A stretch of DNA of 64,000 nucleotides from assembly GCA_037042915.1 (NCBI GenBank), contig CM073201.1:3596001-3660000 (forward strand). Reading direction: 5' to 3'. The DNA comes from Auricularia sp. M13. Its lineage: Eukaryota > Basidiomycota > Agaricomycetes > Auriculariales > Auriculariaceae. Shown one piece after another: positions 45,029 through 55,838 of this stretch (positions within the stretch are counted from its first letter, which is position 1; every line of letters begins with the position of its first letter). The notes beneath the pieces are model-generated. The model was given only the letters and a program-made list of their open reading frames with translations, was not told the origin of the DNA and did no database searches. The position numbers and the translations under genes were made by a program.

Positions 45029-45889
45029 CAGTGACGGAAAAAATAATTTGTACACCCGATTTTTGCCACTTTTGCAGACACAACTGTGAGAGCCTCAGAC
45101 TACCAATCCTCCTGGTATTCACGTATGTTGGTGGCAAGCACCTAAGCTATGATTGTGTGCTGTGATCATGTGAATTGGACGGGTGCTGATTGAGATATAA
45201 GCACAAGTCCATGAAACCTATATAAGTGCGAATTAGCCCCTCATTCCTGAACAAAGGCTGATCTTTCTGAGATCCCTTTCCTATCACTAAATGAGATGGT
45301 ATGCTATAGGAATATGCCATGGGAATTGGAGTCTGAGGCCAGTCTGTTTGCTGGCGTCCCAACAAACTCGGCTCTCAGTACACCCCAAACTTTATCTCAT
45401 CGCTGATGTCCAGGCAAATAAACCCAGGTCTCCCTGGCATAGCTACATATAGTTATTTATACAAGGAACATAACTCATAAATCTGGGTTATCAAAGTTAT
45501 CTGGAGGATTCTCAGCGATGAGATAAAGTTTGGGGTGTACTGAGAGCCGGGTTTGTTGGGACGCCAGCAAACAGACTGGCCTCAGACTCCAATTCCCATG
45601 GCATATTCCTATAGCATACCATCTCATTTAGTGATAGGAAAGGGATCTCAGAAAGATCAGCCTTTGTTCAGGAATGAGGGGCTAATTCACACTTATATAG
45701 GTTTCATGGACTTGTGCTTATATCTCAATCAGCACCCGTCCAATTCACATGATCACAGCACACAATCATAGCTTAGGTGCTTGCCACCAACACACGAGAA
45801 TACCAGGAGGATTGGTAGTCTGAGGCTCTCACAGTTGTGTCTGCAAAAGTGGCAAAAATCGGGTGTACAAATTATTTTTTCCGTCACTG
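45029..45889. mobile_element. Foldback MITE of Tc1/mariner type (861 bases, 378-base arms)
   Basis: Ends CAGTGACGGAAAAAATAATT and its complement, flanked by TA on both sides (45027-45028, 45890-45891). The arms 45029-45406 and 45512-45889 are nearly perfect reverse complements around a 105-base spacer. The TA target and CAGTG tip are those of the Tc1/mariner superfamily. There is no transposase gene; the matching 72-residue open frames in the two arms are a by-product of the inversion. It starts 20 bases after F-box copy 2. High arm identity suggests a fairly recent insertion or arm correction. Confidence 0.88.
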
Positions 45890-45891
45890 TA

Positions 45892-48066
45892 CCATCAATC
45901 TCACTGGTGCGTTTCTGGGCACGGAGCTAACTCAATATTCTGATGCCTTCGACTATAGTCTCCTCACATGCTGAAAACAGCGCTTGCAGAAGGCTAATTG
46001 TCTACTGGACAATCCGCTCGATATTCGCTTGTTATCATTGACAATATACTAGGGGGAGAGCAGTTTGAGGCCTTCCCGCATGGCTGAGTCGCGATCTGGC
46101 TTGGGAGTTCGTATCGAGTGTGAGATGCGACGCCATCGGCAATGGTGAGACTCGGAGCCGTCAGATTGGTGAGGTATTCGCAGGCAGGCGCGGTCGCAAC
46201 AAGTACCCAGAACGTCAAGTACAATAGGTCGAACTAGGCCGTCACCTTGCTATCAGGTAGTACGAGGACACGAAAGTGCGTCCGCCACCGGGCGTCACGA
46301 GATGCTGTCGGGCGCGGGTCTGTCCACACTGCGCATCGCGAGCAAAGAGAAGATCATGCACTTGAACAACGCCGACAGTCTCCCAGATGCATGGTGTCTC
46401 GCTCAATTGAGTCACCGTCGGAAGAATTGAAGCATTCTCCGGCTTTTGTGGTGCCCAGTGATTATGGTGTTTCGCGCCTTGGATTCAGAGTGGGGCGGTC
46501 AGAGCTCCTGAGATCACGTGGATCATTGACCGTACGGGAGCTGGAGGAAGATACAAGGCAGGAAAATGCCGGAATCCAGTCCTCTGCAACGGGAGTCTGG
46601 AACAAATTGCGATGCGAACGGATGACCATGCTGTTCCGTACCTCGGAGCCGCGAGTTGCGGGACGAGCTCCAAGGAAGAGATATGGCACGGCGACTTGGG
46701 AATACCGACGAGGCACGGTTATTCAAGGACCTCAATATGACGTGCGTCTTTCTCTTCTGTATCCGTACGGGCCCGAGAGAAGAGAAGCAGAGCAGCTCAT
46801 TAACATATCGAGCTGTTAGTGAGACTACGATGACACCTGAGTAGCCGAGAAATAAAACTTGAGGCCCAACCCGGCGTTATACCTAGAAATGCAATGTGAA
46901 GCTGAGGATCTGGTTGCTTGCGGCGTTGGCGCTCCGGATGTCAAACGCGTTTTACCGAGCCGCGTGTTTTGCTTTTGCTTCTGAATCTCTTAACCTGCTG
47001 GACCGTTATTCTATCCGCCTTCCTATTTTCGCCCTTCTGTAATCGACTCATTGGATGCACATGGGCTGACTCGCACTGCTGCTCGAGGTATTACAACTGT
47101 GCCGCGCTTTTTATTTGGAATGGATTTCTCCCGAGCACACACAACAACAACGGGCTAATCTGAGCGCCTGCGCCACAGCCAGGATGTCAGCAGCTGTGTT
47201 TTGGCACGAGGGCGCTGCGTTCTGTGTAGAACACAACTGGTCATGGTGCACATGTCGCGCCCACACGGTTCGGATCAGCTCGACATCTGCACAGTTCCCT
47301 GGGCAGCAACTGCACGAGTTTCGGCTGCTTTACCGCTTTTCTGTGTGCTATGGACAGCTAGACCGCTGTGCGCCCTATGGTCTTTTACTTTCGCGTCCTC
47401 TGTCTGCAACGTCGTGATGCGAACCGCACGCGTAACCTTATCTAGGCGGCAGCTCATTGCCTTATCCGGCCATCCCTTTCAGTCGCCCTGATGGCCCAAG
47501 GCTGTGCACTCAGTACCGAGTGATCCCGCACCGTGGCAGCCCTGCATCCAAACCGAGCCCATTGCTCAGTAGCCTTGTATCTTCCCGCTCTACGGCAGAA
47601 TGGACCCAGTTTCTCCAGCGAGGCTCTTCCGAAGCTTACTGCTCGCGCCTCGGTTGCGGGTTGATTACAGCACAGGGGCCCTTCGTTTCTTGCTGATCAC
47701 ATCCCTATTCTGATCTAGCGCCGACACAGCGCAAATGGCGCTACGAGCGCGCTCCGGGGACGCGCCGCTCGCGTTTTGGCTCTGGCCACGACGTGCGTGG
47801 CGCGCCCGGCCGTTGCTGTGCGTGGGAGAGAGCTGCTGTCGAATGCTGGGAGCGCAGGGACGGAGCCGGGGCGACGGGTTCTTCGTCAGGGAAGCTTGAT
47901 GCGGACGGCGTCTCTGCCAGCGTTCCACATCGCCATCTTGGATCTTCATCAGGCCAAACCGCAGAGCCAGCATCGGTACATAAGCCCCCGGGCGGCCGCA
48001 CCGCCTCGCGCGAGAGGCCCCGTCCCCGTCCCGCGCGCCGGGACTGCTCCTTGCCTTCTGACCGCC
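45892..48066. other. 2.2 kb with no recognisable gene
   Basis: Open frames up to about 190 codons (46247-46819) have no family motif and no splice support. The last few hundred bases before 48067 are probably the promoter of the next gene. Confidence 0.45.
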
Positions 48067-50066
48067 ATGTCGCCGCCGCCGGCCGTCGCGTTCGAGGCGC
48101 TGCTCGCCCACGCCGCCAAGGGCAACGCGCTGTGGAAGCCGCGCGCCAACTCGGGCTCCGTGGGCGACTGCGGCTACTTCATGGACGGCTCGTTCATCAA
48201 GGTGCGCTGATGGACCCCCTCCGCGCCCGCGGCAGCCTACGCTGACGCCGCATGCTGCAGCTGTTCAGCGTCTTTGGCCCGCCGCTGGGCTTGCCTATGC
48301 TGCAGCTCGACAGCGGCGACGTCCAGCGGCATAACTTGCCCAACACCAGCGTGCTGCAGTCGTCCTCCAAGAGCAAGATCATGCTCGCGCGCGGCGTGCC
48401 AGTTGGTCCTCCTCCGTGCGCCCCGCCTGCTATGAACTGCTATGCCTGTACTGACCCGCAGCGTAGCCACACCGTCACGGGTTCATTTGAGCTCTCGCCC
48501 GAAGAGCCGGCCTGCGCATTCCTCGCGTTCGGCGGACACTCGCGCATTGTCGATACAGGCCCCGCGAAAAAGCTAGCACAGTATCTGGCCGAAAACCGGC
48601 GCAAGATCTTTGAGCGCTTTCGCGCAGACGCGCCGGGCCTTGAGGAGGACGCCGTCGTGATTTTGCACGAAACGACAAAGGCCGGTGCGTGGCTGGGCGG
48701 CGTCGCGTACGCCGAAGGGGGCGCCGTCAGCGGTACGTTCACGCTCGACGGCGAGGGCGCCAAGGTCACGCTCCCGCGGCCGCGCGACCCGTCCGCGCTC
48801 AAGGTGCGCCCGTGATGCATTTTTATCCTTGCGCGCGTGGCTGATGGTGATAACGACAGAACCCGGCACGCGTGCGCTGGGAGTTCACGTACGGCCGCAG
48901 CGAAGGGCCAACGCCGACGTGCTGCGTCGTCGCGAAGGCCATCGTCGCGCGCAGACGCTCGGCGTCGTCGCGCTCGTCGACACGCAGTCGCAGCTCGACG
49001 TGGAGCGTCGCGAGCCCGCACTCGGGCTCGGGCTGGGGCGTGGGCGGGGGTAGTCGTGCGTCGACCTCCACCACGTCCTCGCGCAGCCGCAGCTCGACGT
49101 GGAGCAAGGGCTCCGGTCGCCGGTTGAGCGTGCGCGCGCTCGCCGAGTGGAACCGCCTTCACCCGCGGACGCCCATGACGGAGGACGACCTCGAGATCAG
49201 GAGCCCGCTGTCGCCCGACGACCCGGCGTGGCACCACCACACGGCGCCGCCGACGATCGCAGAGCACGAGCCTGAGCCCGGCGGCGAGGGCGACGACCGC
49301 TCGCTGCTCGAGCGCCTGCTCGACAATATTTTGCGCGAGTATCCCAGCATCGACATCGCCGTCGGCGACTGGTCGTGCATATCTGACTACGAAGAAGTGC
49401 GTTTTGCGGCCCCTGTTTGTTCGTTGGGGTTGATTGGCATCTACGTTGCTGACTTGCCTCGGACCATCAGCGGCACAGCAAGACGCCATCCGCAGATATT
49501 GTCCCGGCCTTCAAAGCACTGCATACATGGTTGACGCCTGACGGAGGTACGTTGGCGCACCTGGTTCTTTCCCTGCAAACCCGATACTAACTGCATGCTC
49601 AGTTAACGCCGCATATTTATCACACATCCCGCCACAGGCGGCATCCTTCCAGTTCATCGACCTGCGGGCGTACACGTCCGGAATGCGCCCCACCACGACA
49701 CTCTCCTCATCGTCACACGAGTCTCGCCCACTCCCCATGTCCCGTACAGCTTCCGCCTCTTCTACGTCTCTGCCCGGCACCGCAAGTCCGCAGCGGCGCC
49801 CGCCACCCAGCCGCAAACCGAGCGTGGACATCGGCCCTGGCAGCGGCGCCTCCTCCCGCCGTCCGAGTGACGCGAGCATCGGCCCGCGGCCAATGCCCAT
49901 GCCCATCTCGCATTCGCGCGGCTCGTCCGTGCACTCGCACGTCGGCGCGCCCGTGCACACCGACGCCGGGCGCCGGCTGCGCGCGGGCAGCGTGCTGGTC
50001 GCCATGAGCCTCCCCGCGCCCGCCGCGTCCCCTGCGCCCCGGCCGCTCGTCGTGCGCAACCCTTAA
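48067..50066 (+). CDS. Conserved-looking basidiomycete protein of unknown function, serine-rich C-terminus
   Basis: Starts MSPPPAVAFEALLAHAAKGN. An intron follows FIK (GTGCGC...CTGCAG), then LFSVFGPPLGLPMLQLDSGD, and a second intron near 48400-48465. The third part reads SHTVTGSFELSPEEPACAFL and EGGAVSGTFTLDGEGAKVTL. After an intron at about 48805-48852 comes RVRWEFTYGRSEGPTPTCCV, a Ser/Arg run with a duplicated SRSRSSTWS, and LAEWNRLHPRTPMTEDDLEI. The C-terminal 130 residues (SSSHESRPLPMSRTASASST) are disordered and Ser/Pro-rich. The GDCGYFMDGSFIKLF opening is one I associate with widespread but unnamed basidiomycete proteins. No enzymatic motif is seen. The exact 3' joints at 49395-49610 are uncertain. 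Confidence 0.7.
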
Positions 50067-50877
50067 ATTTGAATTCGAGTCGATTTCTTTCGACGAGATG
50101 GAGTTTGAGTCGATTCGAGATGAAATTGATCACTGTCATTATTCCCTTCCATTCCTTTCCGCCCCTCCCTTCGTTCTCTTTCTGTCTGTTGTTTCTGTGT
50201 TTTGTGTTTTTGGATCGCGACGCATTGTGTAGATGGACTCTTCTCCCCGCTCTCTGCTTTCGTCCTCGTTCTCGTTTTCGTTCTCGCACGCTGGCGCATA
50301 CCCCGCACGGTCCTTTCTGCTACCAACCTCCCCCTTGCCCTCGCTGTCGCGATGGGAGTGTACTTATGTATCATGATGTACTGTACGCACAGTCCCCTGC
50401 ATACGGAAACAAGAAGATGTACTGATAGATGGCTCGCGTGAGCAACTCGGAGCTGTGTGGAAGCTGCGGATATCCCACTAAAACATTTGCACTTGTCTTG
50501 CCAAGTTAGCGCGTCAGATTAATTGGCGCTGCTGTCACGAACGTCATTACTGGCCCCGGTAAGCTTGTAAGTCGCACACTCAATGTGCAGTCCCAAGGAG
50601 TACAGTGATAGTTGCCCTTTGCGCGGGGATAGAACGCAGGAAAAGCTCGCAAGTAGCCGGAGTGAATGCCCGCTCGTTTAACCCTGAATGACTCACGACA
50701 TACTTGATTAGAATGTAATATGAGGGGGACAAAACAGTTTGTAGAAGTCCCCTGTAGCAATGCAGGTCATATTGAGGGAGATTTAGCACGGCAGAAGGAA
50801 CGTAAATTAAACAAGTAGGCCCAAATTCGCAGCATACGACTATGAACCTCTACATGTGTGAGGATAAACAGCTATGT
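50067..50877. other. Convergent spacer, no gene seen
   Basis: 3' regions of the serine-rich protein gene (plus) and the first peroxygenase gene (minus). A pyrimidine-rich tract lies at 50150-50300. No other feature is visible. Confidence 0.5.
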
Positions 50878-52313
50878 CTAAGGATACGGGTTCGCCTGCA
50901 CGCAGCCAGTGGCATTGGCCGCAGTGAAGAAGAAGTTGACCAAGTTAACGTTGATGGCGTTGCGGAGCTGGCCCTGGGGGTTGGGGTAGAGCTCGACGGT
51001 CTTGTTGACGAACTTGTTGTACAGCGCGCAGCGTCCGTCCTCGAACGTCGGGTCCTCGACGTAGTTGTTGACGGTGCCGTTGTTGAAGCCCGGCGGGACG
51101 GGGTGGAGCCCCTGGACGATGTCGCTGGCGTCACCGACCTCGTGCAGCCCGAACGCGCCCTCGCGGCGCACAAAGCCGTCCGGCATGCGCGAGTTCTCGA
51201 AGAAGCCGCGCATGACGTCGAGGTCGAGCCCGCGCGCGGCGCGCGCGTCGTCGCCCACGATGCGCCCGTCGATGAAGTATGCGATGGGGAAGACAGACTC
51301 GGCGTAGGCGGTGCCGACGCGCGGGTTGCTGAACTGGAAGGTCGGGTTGCGCGCAATGCTGTCCTGGATCCGTTGGAAGCGGTACTCGCCCGCGACGGTG
51401 ATGTTGTAGCGCCCACCACCGAACTTGTTGCTTGCATCAACGAGCTGAAGGAGCATACTATGAGCAAGGAGGCTGATGGATAGCTTAGTTGAGAGACCTC
51501 ACCTGGTCGAAGAGCGTCTCGTTGAAGCTGTGGTTGTCGCCGAGGAACGCATCGCTGCGCGTGAGACTCGCGTCACCTAGACGCAGTATAAGGGTCGCTA
51601 TGTTGAACGGTGAGAAGAGATGGACGCGCCTTCGAAAGTGCCATGCACGTTCAATCCTCCCGCTAGAGCCGGCAGCGGCGGCGCAGGTCCGGTTAACGTT
51701 GACAGACCGCCTGCGTTATATTAAGACTGAATTAGCTTGCGTCAATCATTTTCATAGGTGAGACTGTTCACCTATGCTCAGGAGGTTCGTCAAGTGGTTG
51801 CCGTTGACGAGGAAGGCGGCGTAGGTGACGAAGACCGCGATGTCGTAGCCCATGTTGAAGCCCTCCTGCACCGCCGTGACGATCTGCGCGGGAGTCGCGA
51901 CGCCGGATTTCGGAAGGTACTGCGCAAATAAGTAAGAGTTCATCTCCTAGCGCTGTTTTGCAGAGACTCACACCGTGCGATGCGAGCGCGTTGAGGCCAG
52001 GGCAAGGACCTGAAAGCGAGTGTCTGATAAGTACAATACATAGGAAAATAGTAGTAGCACAACACGCACCGCGCTGGTCTCCATCAGCGAGCGGCTGCCA
52101 TGGGTGTGCGGCGTCCTGGACGACCTTGGCGCTGGTGTCGCTGATCGGCGGTGGAAGTGGCCGGCCCCCGACAATGGGGACATCCACGTCGCGCGCGAAC
52201 GCTTCAACCTCCTCGTGAGAGAGCCCCGCGAGCGAGTCGTAAGGCTTCAAGGCGAGCGACGACGCGAGCGACGTGTAAGCCAGGAGGACTGAGAGAGCAG
52301 GAGTGAAACGCAT
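50878..52313 (-). CDS. Unspecific peroxygenase (heme-thiolate peroxidase, chloroperoxidase-like family), copy 1
   Basis: Secreted enzyme that uses H2O2 to put oxygen into organic substrates. Start at 52313 with a signal peptide (MRFTPALSVLLAYTSLASSL). The heme ligand motif PCP is in GPCPGLNALASHGYLPKSG, split by two introns. EGFNMGYDIAVFVTYAAFLV follows. EGDAS (metal site) is completed across an intron, then LTRSDAFLGDNHSFNETLF. The acid-base pair Arg...Glu seven residues apart is in RVGTAYAESVFP. The end is FFTAANATGCVQANPYP. This is the long (group II, Agrocybe aegerita-like) type, with N-glycosylation sequons (NIT, NGT, NKT). The intron inside EGD begins with GC (GAAG, then GCGCGT) where copy 2 has GT. 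All key residues are present. Confidence 0.9.
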
Positions 52314-53840
52314 GGCAGAAAGAGAGAGAGGGAGGTATCTTTGTGAGGTTCTTGGGGTGCCACTGGGGAGAGCTTTATACCTCGGAGGAAAAGGGATCGG
52401 CAGTCTCATAAATATCGGGCACCGGGCGTCGGCTGGTCAAATTACAGTCATTATGATTGGTTCCCAGACTCGTGCGGCAGTTACCCAGCCGTTTACCTTA
52501 TTCAGCCCCAACGCTGTTGCCAATGGCCATGGTCCTTGGAGAAAATTGCGCAGCGATAGACAGTCACTCCGGCGCGGATCGGGGTGGGCTTCGGGATTCT
52601 TTCGATGGCAAGAGCCGACTCCATCAGTCGTAGAACCGTGCAAAGTCTGAGGGTCACGTGAGACGGAACCAACACCACCAGCTCCAAGGCCAAAACTCTT
52701 CTCATATCCCGGGCCCTCGTTTGAGAAGCATTTACAACTTCAGGTATCCGATTTACTGCGATGCGGAACGGAGAGAGTATCTCTTCCTCCACGCCTTGTG
52801 GAAGCTCTGTTCGAGCCTTCGAGGACCGGTAGAAGGGAGTATTCTCATAGAGAGTGACTTCAAGGTATTACAAACGGGATCTGCGAAATAATGTACTGGA
52901 GGCGCATCGGCGCATTTCATCGAGTTGCAGTCGTATGCAATGTATATCGACATGCGCGAATCCCCTGGTCCATTCGAATCTGCAGTCTCGGCAGAGACTA
53001 GTTTCCCCGAGAGGCCGGCGACGCTCTCTAAAGTTAGAAACGTCGCATGCAAAGGCCCTTCGACTCGAGGACTAGCTGCCCACCTTTGCTGCACGCTAAT
53101 CATCGGAGGAAATGACCCACGCCGCAGTCTGCGGCCGCGCATGCTTGTCGCCATGCGTTGCGGCGTCTTTGTAACCCAAGATCTTGATACTTTCCCATGC
53201 TTTCCCCCTGCCCGTTGATTTCCTTATTTACCTTGGCAAGGATTGTTGCCATTGCCCCTCCATGGTTGTGAATAGTTGCTCACGTTGAACGCTGACATCC
53301 GGGCGCTCTCGCCCTACACAGAGAACACTGAACTGTGTACTAGCTGGTGTACCCGTGGGACACAGGTTACAAATAGCAAGACTCTGTGCCAATGGTCCGT
53401 GTTGTATTGGAGCCATACTTTCATAGTAAATATTCCTCATTACTTACCCATCGAATGGTAACATCTGTGCCTTTTAAGCTTTGAATCAGTGGCGAAATTT
53501 TCATCAGTTTCACTGGTCCTTCAGAAATCCGTCCTACTTATTGTCTTACTGTTTTCCGGAGTCGGAGGTTGAATTTCTGTTCGTCCGTGTCGACTTCCCA
53601 ATCCGTCGTTCGACTGTATTCGCAACGCTTGAAGATGGAAGTGCTCAGTCTTCCCCTCTTTACTGTTTACATCTCCTAGCCGTGCTCTACTCGTCCAATG
53701 ATAGGACTCCTGCCGGGCACATCGGATTTTCCGTTCCGCTCATGATCGCGCCGCCAGTGGTCGATCTGACCTACCTTGGACAGCGCGCAAGTAGAAATAT
53801 ATTCTAACCCTTCTCTCCTTCCCCTCACCCATCGAGAAAC
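52314..53840. other. Divergent intergenic region, no gene recognised
   Basis: Upstream space of peroxygenase copy 1 (minus) and the DUF6534 gene (plus). A minus-strand open frame at 52753-53154 lacks any family motif. Confidence 0.45.
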
Positions 53841-55513
53841 ATGAACGCGACCGACGCTCTCCCGCCCTTCGCGCAGTACATCAAGGATCACAAGGACAGA
53901 ACAATCGGACGGTGGTTCAGTCAGTCAATCTACTTGCTCAGGTAGCTACTATATCCAACTGATCCCGTCTTATACTCGCAGTCGGCGGCATGGTGGACTT
54001 TCTGCTCACTGGAGCGTTCATAGCTTCTGTTTGTCGCGTTTGCCATTTTCGATAGTGTGTACCATTCTAACCGTCGTATCGTACAGGCTGCCGAGTACTT
54101 CGCGCACCTGAGCAAGCGAGATACGCGAGGCGTGAAAGTGTTTGTATTCGCACTTCTCGCCAGTAATATCGCCAAGTCCGTCCAGACAGTATACTTGGTC
54201 TGGTACCGTGTACGTGCGCAGCCCAATCACCCAATGCCAAGCGACGCTGATGCCTGATTTTTTCAGGTCATCCTTAACTTTGGAGATTATACTGGAGCTG
54301 CGTTCGCCACTCCGACGTTTGGCATGCTCGATCCGCTTTTTGTACGTGGTTCACCATGTCAGTCGCACTCCGCATTAGCCTGTCCTGATTTCGGATGGTG
54401 CTCCACGTTAACAGACGCGTATGTACTCAGCAATGCGAAGACGAAGACGCGCGCTGATGAAGATTAACTTGCATTTGCAGAGCTTCTCCTCGTCATGGGC
54501 CAGGCATTTTTTGTTGTGCGGTGCGTGCAACCAGATACACGAGAACACTATTTACTCAGTACCGTGATAGCTTGTGGCAACAGACAGCGCAGATGCGCGC
54601 GCTGCGACTGCTCTTTGTTCCTATGACGCTATGCATCTTGCTCGGGCTCAGCGCCTACATTACTATGGTTCGTCCTCCGCGTTACTTACGCCGGAGAAAG
54701 CCCCGCTGACGCACCCGGCCGTCTATTCTAGACTGTCTCTGTGTTTTCTACCGGAGGATCGATTCTCGGGAAGACGACATACGACAAGGTTGCAAATTCT
54801 GCGATGGGCGGCGTCGTGGCTGCTGACTTACTCATCACGGGCTTGGGTAAGTGTATCACACTCAGATCCACACCCTAGCTAAGTCACTGACCAAATGTAG
54901 CATCTTATCTCATGCTGAAGACCCGCGTTGGCTTTCAACCGTGTGTAGCTCGTCCGCTCATGCGGACTGGCACTGACGCCGCGCAGGACAGACTCCCGGC
55001 GGAGCATTATCGTCTCGTTCATATGGTCGACCGCACTCTTGCCCTTGATATCCGAGTTGATCAAAACTGTCTTGTACCTCACTACGTTCCAGACGGATTC
55101 GGCATATGTGATGTGCGCCGCTCTTCTTCGTATCCCACGCGCCAACCTGACACTTCCATCCAGTTTCCATAACATGTCCTGCAAATTGTACAGCTTATCC
55201 GTCATCTTTATTCTCTCGAAGTACGTCTTCATTCGCGCCGTCATATAAGCCTACAAATCTGATGTCTCAATACTAGTCGGCACCCCAACATCCAACCGTA
55301 CTGCGACGACGCAGTCATCCCGCCCCGTAAAGGCGGTGCTGGCGTCCGGTTTGCCGACCCGCTTACCTCGACGATGATGTACGACGGCGGTGGCGAGAAG
55401 TCTCAAAACGGCGTCAATACAGACCTGCAGAGTTACGAGGACTGGTCGACTACTTCTGATTTTGCCCCAGTACAAGACCAGCCGCGCGTATGTATTCTTC
55501 CCCGGCATGTTTA
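53841..55513 (+). CDS. DUF6534-type seven-helix membrane protein
   Basis: Starts MNATDALPPFAQYIKDHKDR. At least seven exons give hydrophobic helices: FGGMVDFLLTGAF-like (seen as GGMVDFLLTGAFIAS), RGVKVFVFALLASNIAKSVQ, LNFGDYTGAAF, ALRLLFVPMTLCILLGLSAY, an exon reading VVAADLLITGL then ASYLMLKTRVGFQ, and LPLISELIKTVLYLTTFQTD with ANLTLPSSFHNMSCKLYSLS and VIFILSKY. The order and the SYLM-K-RVGF motif match the large basidiomycete DUF6534 family of receptor-like plasma-membrane proteins of unknown ligand. The hydrophilic tail contains HPNIQPYCDDAVIPPRKGGA and QSYEDWSTTSDFAPVQDQP. The gene may end at 55513, or after one more intron at 55569 (STTSAAA). Exon limits are partly inferred. Confidence 0.72.
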
Positions 55514-55838
55514 AGATTCGACTCAAAGCTCATCGTGTCTCGCAGTCGACGACAAGCGCGGCGGCGTGAATTTCCTGAAAAACCTTGTGCTTCGTCCGTG
55601 TCGCATTCGTCCAGAGCATGTAATGTAAAGTATCTTTCGTAGCACTGTTCTCACCGATTCCATAATAGAACCTTCACTCGCAGAACTAGGATTATCGTTC
55701 GCTTTCTTTCATTTGGCTCGTCAGTGGTTGCAGTCACGTTGGTTGCGGCTCATCGACTTTAGTTCAGGGGTGCCGGAGCATTCCGACTCAATCTTTCCCT
55801 TTCCCTCCTCCCGCTACTCACTCTGACGCCTTACCGAC

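Noticed and set aside
45147-45771. Two near-identical 72-codon genes facing each other
   Set aside because: They are the same arm sequence of the foldback MITE read on opposite strands, not genes.
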